Source: an uncultured Chlorobiaceae bacterium (GTDB lineage: Bacteria > Bacteroidota > Chlorobiia > Chlorobiales > Chlorobiaceae). Taken from it: a DNA stretch of 64,000 nucleotides. The notes beneath the pieces are model-generated. The model ran no database searches and had not been told where the DNA came from. It saw only the letters and a list, made by a program, of their open reading frames with translations. The stretch is taken from assembly GCA_903836465.1 (NCBI GenBank), contig CAILRB010000096.1, positions 1 through 64,000 on the forward strand, in the 5' to 3' direction. The translations under genes and the position numbers were made by a program. The stretch's first letter is position 1. Each line of letters begins with the position of its first letter. This document shows positions 19,706-28,529 of this stretch, piece after piece.

Positions 19706-22456
19706 TCAGCCTTTCAGTGCGGCTCTTGCTGCTGCAAGACGGGCAATCGGCACCCTGTACGGACTGCATGAAACATAGTTCAGCCCTAACTGGTGGCAGA
19801 ATTCAACGGTCGAAGGATCTCCGCCGTGTTCTCCGCAGATGCCCAGCTTAAGCTCAGGCTTGACGGCACGTCCCTCTTTGGCGGAAATGCTCATCAGCCT
19901 GCCCACACCCTCAATATCAAGGGATTCAAACGGATTGCGGGCAAAGATCTCCTGCTGCTGGTAGACTGGCAGAAACTGTCCGGAATCATCGCGGCTCATG
20001 CCAAGTCCCATCTGAGTCAGGTCATTGGTACCGTAGCTGAAGAAATCGGCAGCAGTGGCAATCTGGTCTGAGGTAATCGCGGCGCGTGGTACCTCAATCA
20101 TGGTGCCCACCAGATATTTTACTCCTGTTCCCTGTTCAGCAATGACGCTGCGTGCGGTTTTGTGGATGATTTCACTGGTGATTTCAAGCTCCTTGACCGA
20201 ACTGATGAGTGGAACCATTATTTCAGGGACAACCTCAAGACCCTCTTTTTTCAGTTTGCAGGCAGCTTCGATAATTGCCCTTACCTGCATGACGGTAATT
20301 TCGGGATGCAGGATGCCGAGCCGGCAGCCACGAAGGCCAAGCATGGGATTGAATTCGTGCAGATCGTTAATGCGTCCCTTTACCTCTTCAAAGGATCTTC
20401 CCATTTTTACGGCAAGAACTTTGATTTCGCTGTCGGTGTGCGGCAGGAACTCATGCAGTGGAGGATCAAGAAGCCTGATGGTGACCGGGCGGGAGCCCAT
20501 TGCTTTAAAGAGACCGTAAAAGTCTTCACGCTGGTATGGAATCAGCTTGTCAAGGGCAATTTTACGTCCGTCAACATCATCGGCCAGAATCATTTCGCGC
20601 ATTGCATCAATACGCTCACCACCGAAGAACATGTGTTCTGTACGGCAGAGGCCGATACCTTCTGCGCCGAAAGTGATGGCAATTTCTGCCTGGTCCGGCT
20701 GGTCGGCGTTGGTGCGGATATTAAGTTTACGGTACTTGTCGGCCCACTCCATAAGCTGTTTGTAGATAGGCCAGGTCTCGGCATCTTCCGGCTTGAGGGT
20801 TTTGTCAACCAGAACTTCAATGATTTCAGAGTTTTTGGTCGGAACTTTTCCGGCAATGACTTCACCGGTGCTTCCGTCGATGGAGATGTAATCGCCTTCT
20901 AAAAGGACGATATCTTTTCCGGCGACGCGCATTTCACCTCGCTGGTAGTCGATATTGAGTGCTCCGCATCCTGCAACGCAGACCTTGCCCATCTGACGGG
21001 CAACCAGCGCGGCATGGGAGGTCATACCGCCACGTGCTGTAAGAATACCTTCAGAGGCGTTCATGCCCTTGATATCTTCTGGTGATGTTTCGATACGGAC
21101 AAGAATAACCGCTTCGCCGCGCTTTCCGGCTTCGTAGGCATCAACGGCATTAAAGTAAATTTTGCCGGTTGCGGCTCCTGGACCGGCATTTAGCCCTGTT
21201 GCAAGGAGTCTTCCGCCGGCAACTGCTGCCTGTTTCTCTTTCATGTCAAAGACAGGCCGGAGCAACTGGTTGAGTTGTTCGGGTTCAATGCGCATGAGCG
21301 CCTCTTTTTCGTCGATCAGCTTCTCATTGAACATGTCAACGGCGATTTTCACCGCAGCCATACCGGTTCTTTTGCCAACCCTGCACTGGAGCATGAAGAG
21401 CTTGTTGTTCTCGATGGTGAACTCAATGTCCATCATGTCGTGGTAGTGGTGTTCGAGAATGGAACGGATCTCTTCGAGCTGGTCGTAAATACCGGGGTTA
21501 TCTGCCTTGAGTTGTTCAATTTTCAGCGGGGTTCTTGTGCCGGCCACAACGTCCTCTCCCTGTGCATTCATGAGAAACTCACCGTAGAAGATGTTTTCGC
21601 CGGTGGCTGCATCGCGGGTGAAGGCGACGCCTGTGCCGCAATCTTCGCCCATGTTACCGAAGACCATGGCCTGCACGTTGCAGGCGGTGCCCCAGTAGCC
21701 GGGAATATGGTTCAGTTTGCGGTACACGATGGCTCGTTCGTTGTTCCAACTGTTGAAGACGGCGCCGATGGCTCCAATAAGCTGTTCGTGCGGATCTTCA
21801 GGGAATGTTTTGCCGGTTTTTTCAAGAATGGCGGCTTTGTATTTTCCAACAATATCCTGGAGATCTTCGACCGTGAATTCAGTGTCGAGCTCTATACCGA
21901 GTTCTTCTTTTTTGGCTTCAAGAATTTTTTCGAAGGGGTCAATCTGCTTTTTGTCGGTAGGTTTGAGATCAAGCACCACGTCACCGTACATCTGTACGAA
22001 GCGGCGGTAGCAGTCCCATGCAAAACGGGGGTTTCCTGATTTTCTTGCCAGTCCGTCAACGGTGGCGGCATTCAAGCCGAGGTTGAGAATGGTGTCCATC
22101 ATGCCGGGCATTGATGCCCTTGCACCTGAGCGTACTGAGACCAGCAGCGGGTTTTCGGGATCACCGAATTTTTTGCCTAATGTCTCTTCAATTTTGCTGA
22201 GTGCATCGGGGATGTCCCTTTCGAAAAGATTTTTTGGATAGTTTTTCTGGTTGTCGTAATAGTACGTACAAACTTCGGTTGAAATGGTGAATCCCGGAGG
22301 AACCGGTAATCCTATGTTGGCCATTTCAGCAAGGTTAGCGCCTTTTCCTCCAAGCAGGTTTTTCATGGACGCATCACCTTCAGAAGAGCCGCCTGAAAAA
22401 CTGTAAATGTATTGTTTACTGGCAGCCGTTTTGTTGGTAATCTCAGATTTTGGCAT
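19706..22456 (-). CDS. ppdK: Pyruvate, phosphate dikinase
   Basis: Makes PEP from pyruvate, ATP and phosphate, using a swivelling phosphohistidine domain. In reductive-TCA autotrophs it moves newly fixed pyruvate into gluconeogenesis. The 916-residue protein has the N-terminal ATP-grasp domain ([12 protein letters not shown] near 34, [13 protein letters not shown] near 107), the phosphohistidine motif [18 protein letters not shown] (about 475) and the C-terminal PEP/pyruvate barrel with [16 protein letters not shown] near 865. Length is typical of bacterial PPDK. Together with ppc (58.7-61.5 kb) it links pyruvate, PEP and oxaloacetate. Confidence 0.97.
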   Translation of the reverse strand: MPKSEITNKTAASKQYIYSFSGGSSEGDASMKNLLGGKGANLAEMANIGLPVPPGFTISTEVCTYYYDNQKNYPKNLFERDIPDALSKIEETLGKKFGDPENPLLVSVRSGARASMPGMMDTILNLGLNAATVDGLARKSGNPRFAWDCYRRFVQMYGDVVLDLKPTDKKQIDPFEKILEAKKEELGIELDTEFTVEDLQDIVGKYKAAILEKTGKTFPEDPHEQLIGAIGAVFNSWNNERAIVYRKLNHIPGYWGTACNVQAMVFGNMGEDCGTGVAFTRDAATGENIFYGEFLMNAQGEDVVAGTRTPLKIEQLKADNPGIYDQLEEIRSILEHHYHDMMDIEFTIENNKLFMLQCRVGKRTGMAAVKIAVDMFNEKLIDEKEALMRIEPEQLNQLLRPVFDMKEKQAAVAGGRLLATGLNAGPGAATGKIYFNAVDAYEAGKRGEAVILVRIETSPEDIKGMNASEGILTARGGMTSHAALVARQMGKVCVAGCGALNIDYQRGEMRVAGKDIVLLEGDYISIDGSTGEVIAGKVPTKNSEIIEVLVDKTLKPEDAETWPIYKQLMEWADKYRKLNIRTNADQPDQAEIAITFGAEGIGLCRTEHMFFGGERIDAMREMILADDVDGRKIALDKLIPYQREDFYGLFKAMGSRPVTIRLLDPPLHEFLPHTDSEIKVLAVKMGRSFEEVKGRINDLHEFNPMLGLRGCRLGILHPEITVMQVRAIIEAACKLKKEGLEVVPEIMVPLISSVKELEITSEIIHKTARSVIAEQGTGVKYLVGTMIEVPRAAITSDQIATAADFFSYGTNDLTQMGLGMSRDDSGQFLPVYQQQEIFARNPFESLDIEGVGRLMSISAKEGRAVKPELKLGICGEHGGDPSTVEFCHQLGLNYVSCSPYRVPIARLAAARAALKG

Positions 22457-22607
22457 GATTTTCAGGAGTAATTATTGTTTGTTTCACCCAAAAAAACTTG
22501 AGCAGATGGTGATAAAACAGGTGAAGTTGACTATTTTTTAATAGAATTGAAATTTACAAAAAAACGCATGGAAAAACTACCGGAAAGGATATTCATTCTT
22601 ATTTATT

Positions 22608-23489
22608 ATGGGGATTGAACCGCTTGTTATTCTTCTGCAAATTGCTCGTCTTGCTGTGCCATACATCCTGACCTCTGTCGGGGCAACATTCTCGGAACGT
22701 GGCGGGGTAGTCAATCTTGCTCTTGAAGGCATGATGCTTGTCGGTGCATTCGGTGCAGCTTTTGGCCAGTATCGAACAGGTTCTGCCCTGGTGGGGATTT
22801 TTCTGGCTCTTCTCTGTGGTCTGGGTGTAGCGTTGCTTTTTGCCTTTATTACGGTTACTCTGAAGGCTGACCAGATTGTCGCTGGTATCGCCATCAATAT
22901 TCTTGTTATGGGTGCGACTCGTTTCGGGCTTACTCTTCTCTTTGGAAGTTCGATGAATTCTGAGCGGATTGCCGGTATTGAGGTTACCTCTCTTTTTATT
23001 GATCCGCTTTTTCTTGCGGCGGTTGTTTCTGTTGTTGCTGGTCAACTGATTCTTTTCAGGACACCTTACGGGCTGAGGCTGCGTGCAACTGGCGAAAGTG
23101 CTGCAACGGCTGACAGTGCAGGAATCAATGTTGATCACATGCGTTATTCCGGCGTGCTGGTCTCCGGCGCACTTGCTGCTCTTGCAGGGGCGTTTCTTGT
23201 TTTTCAGCAACACACCTTCACCGATAATATGTCGGCAGGCCGGGGATATATTGCACTTGCCGCCATGATTATCGGCAAATGGACTCCCGCTGGCGCGGCC
23301 TTTGCAAGTTTGTTGTTTGCCACTACTGAATCCATGGAAATCTGGTTTCAGACTGGCTGGATTCCTTCGCAGTTGGTTCAGTCAATGCCCTACGTTATAA
23401 CGCTCGTGGTGCTTGCCGGGTTTGTCGGCAGGGCATCAGCTCCCCGTGATGCAGGTATTCCCTTTGAAAAAAACCGGAGGTCAGAGTAG
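22608..23489 (+). CDS. ABC transporter permease, nucleoside/sugar (BPD_transp_2) type
   Basis: 293-residue integral membrane protein with eight or nine hydrophobic helices. ERGGVVNLALEGMMLVGAFGAA (in pieces, about residues 26-48) and LRATGESAATADSAGINV (about 160) are signatures of the second permease of BmpA-dependent nucleoside/simple-sugar importers (YufQ/NupQ-like). Partner ATPase, second permease and binding protein are not next to it, so it is an orphan here. The ATG has no close Shine-Dalgarno. Its last nine bases overlap the end of convergent elbB. Confidence 0.82.
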   Translation: MGIEPLVILLQIARLAVPYILTSVGATFSERGGVVNLALEGMMLVGAFGAAFGQYRTGSALVGIFLALLCGLGVALLFAFITVTLKADQIVAGIAINILVMGATRFGLTLLFGSSMNSERIAGIEVTSLFIDPLFLAAVVSVVAGQLILFRTPYGLRLRATGESAATADSAGINVDHMRYSGVLVSGALAALAGAFLVFQQHTFTDNMSAGRGYIALAAMIIGKWTPAGAAFASLLFATTESMEIWFQTGWIPSQLVQSMPYVITLVVLAGFVGRASAPRDAGIPFEKNRRSE

Positions 23490-24164
23490 GCTGAGCAGCT
23501 CACCGACAAGTTTCTCAATACCTTTTGCGACTTCACCTATTGACGTTTCCATCATATAGGCAGGTGTACTGACCACTTTCCTCTCTTTGCTGATATGGGT
23601 GTTCCAGACCGGGCAGTTGACATGGCGTGCGCCCATTGCCTCAATGTTTGCTGCACTTTCCGGGTCGTTGCCAATCGTCAGTTCGAGATGTTCTTTGCCC
23701 AGTACTTTTGCCGCTATTGTTGGTGCGATACAGATAAAACCCAGTGGCTTTCCGGCTGTGTAGAATGAGTGTATTGCAGCGGCAACATCTGCATGGATGT
23801 CGCATGAAGCACCCTTGAAAGCATAAGTGCTGAGGTTTTTCGCAGCGCCGTAACCTCCCGGCAGGATAAGGGCGTCAAGAACAAGGGTGTCGATCTCGCG
23901 GAGATCGGTGATGGCCCCCCTTGCAATACGTGCCGATTCAACAAGGACGTTGCGGGACTCCCCTTGCATCTCTTTGCCAGTATAATGATTGACGACATGG
24001 TGCTGCTCCATGTCTGGTGCAAGGCAGAACGCTCTTGCGCCAGCTTTGTCAAGAGCAAGCAAAGTGAGCACTGCTTCATGAATTTCAGAACCATCAAGAA
24101 AGCCGCATCCTGAAAGAAGAACGCCGACTCGTTTTATCTTGCTGTTAATGATTTCTCGAGTCAT
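23481..24164 (-). CDS. elbB: ElbB-type glyoxalase, DJ-1/PfpI family
   Basis: 227-residue DJ-1/PfpI-fold protein of the ElbB (SCRP-27A) group, whose members show weak glyoxalase activity. The start RVGVLLSGCGFLDGSEIHEA is diagnostic. The nucleophile cysteine lies in KPLGFICIAPT (about 141), and LILPGGYGAAKNL (about 98) supplies the oxyanion region. Length matches the family. It diverges from the isochorismatase-like gene and overlaps the convergent ABC permease by nine bases. Confidence 0.88.
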   Translation of the reverse strand: MTREIINSKIKRVGVLLSGCGFLDGSEIHEAVLTLLALDKAGARAFCLAPDMEQHHVVNHYTGKEMQGESRNVLVESARIARGAITDLREIDTLVLDALILPGGYGAAKNLSTYAFKGASCDIHADVAAAIHSFYTAGKPLGFICIAPTIAAKVLGKEHLELTIGNDPESAANIEAMGARHVNCPVWNTHISKERKVVSTPAYMMETSIGEVAKGIEKLVGELLSLL

Positions 24165-24275
24165 TCTCTTAAGAAATAAAAGTTATTTTAGCGCTTGCGT
24201 TAATTTATTTTTTTTCTTTCTGTATTACAATGAAGTATTTCTGGTCTGATTTTTTTCATTGAACAAGCTCTTGCT

Positions 24276-24818
24276 ATGATTACCCCCAAAGAAACACTTC
24301 TCCTGATTATTGATGTGCAGGGCAGGCTGGCCCGGACTGTTTTTCAGCCGGATGCCCTGGAAAGAAATATAAAAAAGTTACTCAGAGCCTCGACAATTCT
24401 TGATGTGCCGGTTCTTTTGACCGAACAGTATCCGAAAGGTCTTGGTCGTACGGTTGATTCTCTGAAGGAGCTGCTGCCCGGAACTCTTCCTGTTGAAAAA
24501 ATTTCGTTCAGTTGTTGTGGAACCCATGAGTTCATGAAGCGTCTTCGCTCATTCAACCGTAACGATATTCTTGTCGCAGGTATGGAAACCCATGTCTGTG
24601 TCTACCAGACAGCCGTTGAGCTTATCGAGTTTGGTTACAATGTTCATCTGGTAACGGATTGTGTTTCATCGAGAACCGAAGAAAACAAGCTTCTCGGGAT
24701 TCGTTGTATTGAAAAAGCGGGCGCTTCTTTGACCAGTACCGAAATGGCTCTTTTTGAGCTTTTGCGAGTGGCTGAGGGAGAGTCCTTCAAGGCAATCTCC
24801 AGCATTGTGAAGGAGTAA
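24276..24818 (+). CDS. Isochorismatase-family cysteine hydrolase
   Basis: 180-residue cysteine hydrolase of the isochorismatase/nicotinamidase fold, closest in look to YcaC-like members. The catalytic triad is visible: Asp in LLIIDVQGRL (about 13), Lys in VEKISFSC (about 76) and Cys in AGMETHVCVYQTA (about 109), preceded by the cis-peptide region. The substrate is not predictable; YcaC-like proteins often have none known. Monocistronic, between divergent elbB and convergent lpxK. Confidence 0.85.
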   Translation: MITPKETLLLIIDVQGRLARTVFQPDALERNIKKLLRASTILDVPVLLTEQYPKGLGRTVDSLKELLPGTLPVEKISFSCCGTHEFMKRLRSFNRNDILVAGMETHVCVYQTAVELIEFGYNVHLVTDCVSSRTEENKLLGIRCIEKAGASLTSTEMALFELLRVAEGESFKAISSIVKE

Positions 24819-24875
24819 GAAGAACCACTGGCGGTTGTACGGGAGAATAATGGTTCCCTGTCAGCTCCCCGCTGG

Positions 24876-25940
24876 TTATTTGCCAATAACGGCTTTCAGC
24901 ATGGATTGCATGGTTTCATTGCCTTCAAAGACGTCAGTTTCGATTTTCAGGTAGTAACAGGGCATTGTGGCAAGGATACGGATAAGTTCCGGGTGTCCGA
25001 GCATGCGGAAGTAGTCTTTTTCTGTGGTCATGAGGCTTAGTCCTTTTTTTTCAGCTTCACGACGTATAGCTCGCAGCTTTTTTACACTATAAGGCTCATG
25101 GTCGTGAAGAAAGCGGTGCGCGGCAACATTTATTCCCTCTTTTGTGAGGCTTTCCACAAAGCTTTCCGGATTGGCTATACCTGCAAAGGCAAGGACATTG
25201 AGGTTTTTCGCCAAATATGGCTCATCTGAAGTGCTGGCTTCGCCTGAAAAACAGATCAGCTCTCCGATTTTAAGTCGGGCTTTGACAATCGGTTTGCCCT
25301 TATTTTCAAGTTCTTTCATGATCGCATCAGCTTTTCCCTGATCAGTGATTTTGTTCAGCACGATCAGATCAGCTCTTGAGAGATTTTTAAGCGGTTCTCT
25401 CAGGCGTCCTTCGGGGAGCATTTTTGCCTTGAGAAATGGTTCTTCGGCATTGATGATGGCGATATTGAGCGCCCTGTCAATTTGGCGATGCTGGAATGCG
25501 TCGTCAAGGATGATAACCGAGGGGGCTCTTTGGGCAAAGTGTTTGGCGATATACGTTACAGCATCCTCTCTTTTTTTTGCGACAATGACAATGGCATCGG
25601 GGTTGTTCCAGGCAAGCATCGCCGTTTCGTCGCCAGCCTCTTTGCTGCTGAGCAGAATCCTTTGACCGTCGGATACAAGCTGTACGCCTTTTGACTCCCT
25701 CAGGTACCCCCGCGACACAATAGCAGGCTTGCTGCCGATCGAGAGATAATACTTGACAATCCAGTCAACGAGAGGAGTTTTCCCTGTGCCGCCTGCAGAA
25801 AGATTTCCGATTGAGACAACAGGAATGGGGGATTTCCATGATTTGAAAAACTGTTTGTCAAAAAGTTTGTTGCGTAACTGCACTATAGAGCGATAGAGCA
25901 GCGCGACAGGCCTGAGGAGTATGGAGAATGGATTATGCAT
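24876..25940 (-). CDS. lpxK: Tetraacyldisaccharide 4'-kinase
   Basis: Phosphorylates the 4' position of the lipid A disaccharide at the inner membrane. I start at ATG 25940 (354 residues), which overlaps the upstream acyltransferase stop by eight bases; the frame runs further upstream without homologous sequence. The N-terminal membrane-associated helix is followed by Walker A in GNLSAGGTGKTPLVDWI (about 45-58) and the LpxK segment IILDDAFQHRQIDR (about 150). Coupling with the acyltransferase points to a lipid A / envelope lipid unit. Confidence 0.93.
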   Translation of the reverse strand: MHNPFSILLRPVALLYRSIVQLRNKLFDKQFFKSWKSPIPVVSIGNLSAGGTGKTPLVDWIVKYYLSIGSKPAIVSRGYLRESKGVQLVSDGQRILLSSKEAGDETAMLAWNNPDAIVIVAKKREDAVTYIAKHFAQRAPSVIILDDAFQHRQIDRALNIAIINAEEPFLKAKMLPEGRLREPLKNLSRADLIVLNKITDQGKADAIMKELENKGKPIVKARLKIGELICFSGEASTSDEPYLAKNLNVLAFAGIANPESFVESLTKEGINVAAHRFLHDHEPYSVKKLRAIRREAEKKGLSLMTTEKDYFRMLGHPELIRILATMPCYYLKIETDVFEGNETMQSMLKAVIGK

Positions 25941-26544
25941 GGCTGAGACGGTCTGAAAGTATTTTTGTATAGTTTTGCAGCTCTGTATCGCTGTTGAACG
26001 CAGGAAGAACAAGAAGATGGAGCTTGACTGAGGTTTTGCTGAAGGGTTTTGGAATTTCAAACCTGTCCCAGCTTTTTAGCCTCCATCTTTTGGCATAGCT
26101 TATCTCTGCAAAAAAAATCGGGTAGTGGTTTTCTGAAGCGAGCCGCAAGGTGCCGTATTTGAACTGGTTGACTGGTCCTCGGGGTCCGTCTGGTGTAAGG
26201 ACGACAATATCCCCTTTCTGAAGGGCTTCCTGCATGGTTTGTTTAACCTCATTGCCTCCCTTTGAGCTTGAGCCGCGGATCAGTGAATAACCAAGTCGCT
26301 CAAGGGTGTCGGCAAGAGTACGTCCGTCTTCAGAAAGACTGACAACAGCAGTAATTTTTTTTGAGGAAGAGAGGGTTTTGGCAAGAAGCCAGCCTGCGAT
26401 CATTTTTCCATGCCAGAACGCAATGATGGCTCCTTTGTCTGAGAATGGCAGAGGTGCTGGGGTGATTGATATTCTGAGGCTTGCATAGAGAAGCTTCAGT
26501 GCCAGGGGAAGTATATACCGGGAAAGTACCGGGGAGAGTGGCAT
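25933..26544 (-). CDS. DUF374 lysophospholipid-type acyltransferase
   Basis: 203-residue membrane-associated acyltransferase of the DUF374 group. It shows AFWHGKMI (about 43) in place of the usual HxxxxD block and the family motif TPDGPRGP (about 115). Members occur in lipopolysaccharide-producing bacteria and are thought to acylate a lipid A or phospholipid intermediate; the exact acceptor is unknown. It is the first gene of a two-gene unit with lpxK, which supports a lipid A role. Confidence 0.85.
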   Translation of the reverse strand: MPLSPVLSRYILPLALKLLYASLRISITPAPLPFSDKGAIIAFWHGKMIAGWLLAKTLSSSKKITAVVSLSEDGRTLADTLERLGYSLIRGSSSKGGNEVKQTMQEALQKGDIVVLTPDGPRGPVNQFKYGTLRLASENHYPIFFAEISYAKRWRLKSWDRFEIPKPFSKTSVKLHLLVLPAFNSDTELQNYTKILSDRLSHA

Positions 26545-26642
26545 AGTGGTCAGGAATAATTGACAATCGAGGGTCGTGAGTCTACACGAATTATTATTTT
26601 TTTATTGTTTATTTTAGGATGAGTGCCTTATATAGAACTGCT

Positions 26643-26676
26643 GTTTGTTAAAAAGTCTACAGACAATTTAACAAAC
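26643..26676. promoter_or_regulatory. 34-nt near-perfect palindrome abutting purD
   Basis: Nested inverted repeat: GTTTGTTAAA (26643-26652) with TTTAACAAAC (26667-26676), and inside it GTCT-AC-AGAC (26655-26664), separated by unpaired AA on both sides. It ends one base before the first possible purD ATG (26678), so it is either a DNA operator or an RNA hairpin covering the translation start. Confidence 0.5.
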
Positions 26677-26677
26677 C

Positions 26678-28015
26678 ATGTCAGATAAACCAGATGATGA
26701 AATACAGCCAGTGCCCACAGTAAACGCTATGAATGTTTTGATTATAGGAAGTGGTGCCCGTGAACATGCCCTCTGCTGGGCTGTGGCACAAAGTGAACGT
26801 GTGCAGAGTGTTTTTGTTGCGCCAGGGAACGGTGGAACAGCCCTGATGGGCGGAAAGGTTCGTAATGTGCCCTTGAAAGCAACAGCGCTGGATGATCTGC
26901 TCCGGTTTGCTGTTGATAATGGTATTGATCTGACTGTTGTCGGTTCTGAATCCCCGCTTGAACTGGGTATTGTGGATCTTTTCCGTGATGCACAGAAGCC
27001 GGTTGTTGGTCCTGTGCAGGCGGCAGCCCGTCTTGAGTCAAGCAAGGTGTTTTCAAAAGAGTTCATGCGGCGTCACGCTATTCCAACGGCTGGCTACCAT
27101 GTATTTCGAAATGCCCATGCAGCCAGCAGCTTTATCGATTCCCCTGAGACCTTGTACCCTCTGGTGATCAAGGCAAGCGGTCTTTGTGCGGGAAAAGGAG
27201 TTTTTATTGCCTCCGGGAAAGAGGAGGCGCTCAGGGCAATCAAGGATCTGTTTGAAGATCGCATCTTTGGAGATGCCGGAAATGAGGTGGTTATCGAGGA
27301 GTTCCTCCAGGGTCAGGAAGCGAGTGTCTTTGCTTTGACTGATGGTATCCACTATCGCCTTTTTTTGCCAGCCCAGGATCACAAGCGTATCGGTGACGGA
27401 GATACCGGCAAAAATACTGGCGGCATGGGAGCTTATGCCCCTGCCCCGATAGTGACTCCAGAGGTTATGCTGAAGGTTGAGGAGCGAATTATCAGGCCGA
27501 CCCTCAATGGTATGGCTGAAGAGGGTTTTCCTTACACCGGTTTTTTATATGTCGGACTGATGATTGACCGGGGAGAGCCTTTTGTTGTTGAGTACAACGC
27601 TCGTCTGGGCGATCCTGAAACCCAGGTGGTGCTTCCCTTGTTAAAAAGTGACTTTATGACAGCTCTTCAGGCAAGTGTTGATGGAACGCTTGATGAGGTA
27701 CCGTTCGAGATGCACCGGAAATCGGCTGCAACGGTTGTTATCGCTTCGGGGGGGTATCCCGATCATTATGAAACCGGCAAGAGGATTACTTTTGCAGGTG
27801 ATATTGCTGAAATGGAGGATTGCATGGTCTTTCATGCTGGTACGGCGAGCGAAGGCGGGCAGCTTGTTACAGCGGGCGGAAGGGTTTTTTCGGTAACCGC
27901 ACTTGGCGAAACCCTCAGAGAGAGCATTGGCCGTGCTTATGATATCGTTGAAAAGATCAGTTTTGACGGCGCATATCACCGTACCGACATTGGGGCCAGG
28001 GGACTTGTACTATGA
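26678..28015 (+). CDS. purD: Phosphoribosylamine-glycine ligase (GAR synthetase)
   Basis: Second step of de novo purine synthesis: ATP-dependent joining of glycine to phosphoribosylamine. It is an ATP-grasp enzyme of up to 445 residues: N-terminal NVLIIGSGAREHALCW, glycine/ATP loops KASGLCAGKGVFIA (about 168), QDHKRIGDGDTGKNTGGMGA (about 230) and RLGDPETQVVLPLL (about 310). Two ATGs are possible; 26729 (MNVLIIGSG) matches the usual family start, and choosing it would leave the 34-nt palindrome in the 5' leader. The next gene overlaps it by four bases (ATGA). Confidence 0.95.
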   Translation: MSDKPDDEIQPVPTVNAMNVLIIGSGAREHALCWAVAQSERVQSVFVAPGNGGTALMGGKVRNVPLKATALDDLLRFAVDNGIDLTVVGSESPLELGIVDLFRDAQKPVVGPVQAAARLESSKVFSKEFMRRHAIPTAGYHVFRNAHAASSFIDSPETLYPLVIKASGLCAGKGVFIASGKEEALRAIKDLFEDRIFGDAGNEVVIEEFLQGQEASVFALTDGIHYRLFLPAQDHKRIGDGDTGKNTGGMGAYAPAPIVTPEVMLKVEERIIRPTLNGMAEEGFPYTGFLYVGLMIDRGEPFVVEYNARLGDPETQVVLPLLKSDFMTALQASVDGTLDEVPFEMHRKSAATVVIASGGYPDHYETGKRITFAGDIAEMEDCMVFHAGTASEGGQLVTAGGRVFSVTALGETLRESIGRAYDIVEKISFDGAYHRTDIGARGLVL

Positions 28016-28443
28016 AACTTTTCCGGCGTAAATTTGAAATTATTCAGGAGCAGGCTTTTCGGGAGTTGCCTTATGAATGTTGCGGGCTGCTTGTCGGAAT
28101 ACGGGAGAATGATCATAGAGGAAATATAGAAAACATTGTCTATGAGGTGGCCCCCTGCAGGAACAGCCTCTATTTTGGCAAAGAGCAGGGTTTTGAGATT
28201 ACCCATCAGGAGTATCTTGAGGTAGAGCGGGAAGCGGCACGATATGGGTATGATATTATTGGATCTTATCATTCCCACATCAATTCTCCGGCCATTCCTT
28301 CACTTCATGATGTGGATTTCGCCCACTCGGGTCATACGTTGCTGATCATTGCCTTGATGAATGGGCAACCAAAGGAGGTGACCGCATGGTTGAGAAGGGA
28401 GTCTGGAGGGTTTCATCAGGAGCCTATCCGTGTTGTCGAGTAG
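28012..28443 (+). CDS. JAMM/MPN+ metalloprotease family protein (M67)
   Basis: 143-residue single-domain JAB1/MPN/Mov34 protein. The full zinc site is present: Glu in LPYECCGLLVG (about 22) and HSH-x10-D in SYHSHINSPAIPSLHDVDFA (about 86-102). Bacterial stand-alone members cleave or process ubiquitin-like sulfur carriers (as Mec does to CysO) and often sit by thiamine, cysteine or molybdopterin sulfur genes. Here it overlaps purD by ATGA and precedes carB, so the substrate is unclear; no sulfur-carrier gene is in the window. Confidence 0.85.
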   Translation: MKLFRRKFEIIQEQAFRELPYECCGLLVGIRENDHRGNIENIVYEVAPCRNSLYFGKEQGFEITHQEYLEVEREAARYGYDIIGSYHSHINSPAIPSLHDVDFAHSGHTLLIIALMNGQPKEVTAWLRRESGGFHQEPIRVVE

Positions 28444-28529
28444 TTTGCCTCCGCATGGGGAACAAAACTCGGGAAATATTTTGTACATTACCTGTCTTAA
28501 AGCTTACCAAGTATTAAACCCGAAAAAAC

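Noticed and set aside
21275-22039. 254-codon open frame antisense to ppdK
   Set aside because: Phe/Val/Asp-rich mirror of the ppdK codons with no motif and no ribosome site; ppdK on the other strand is beyond doubt. The same applies to the antisense frame at 20162-20902.
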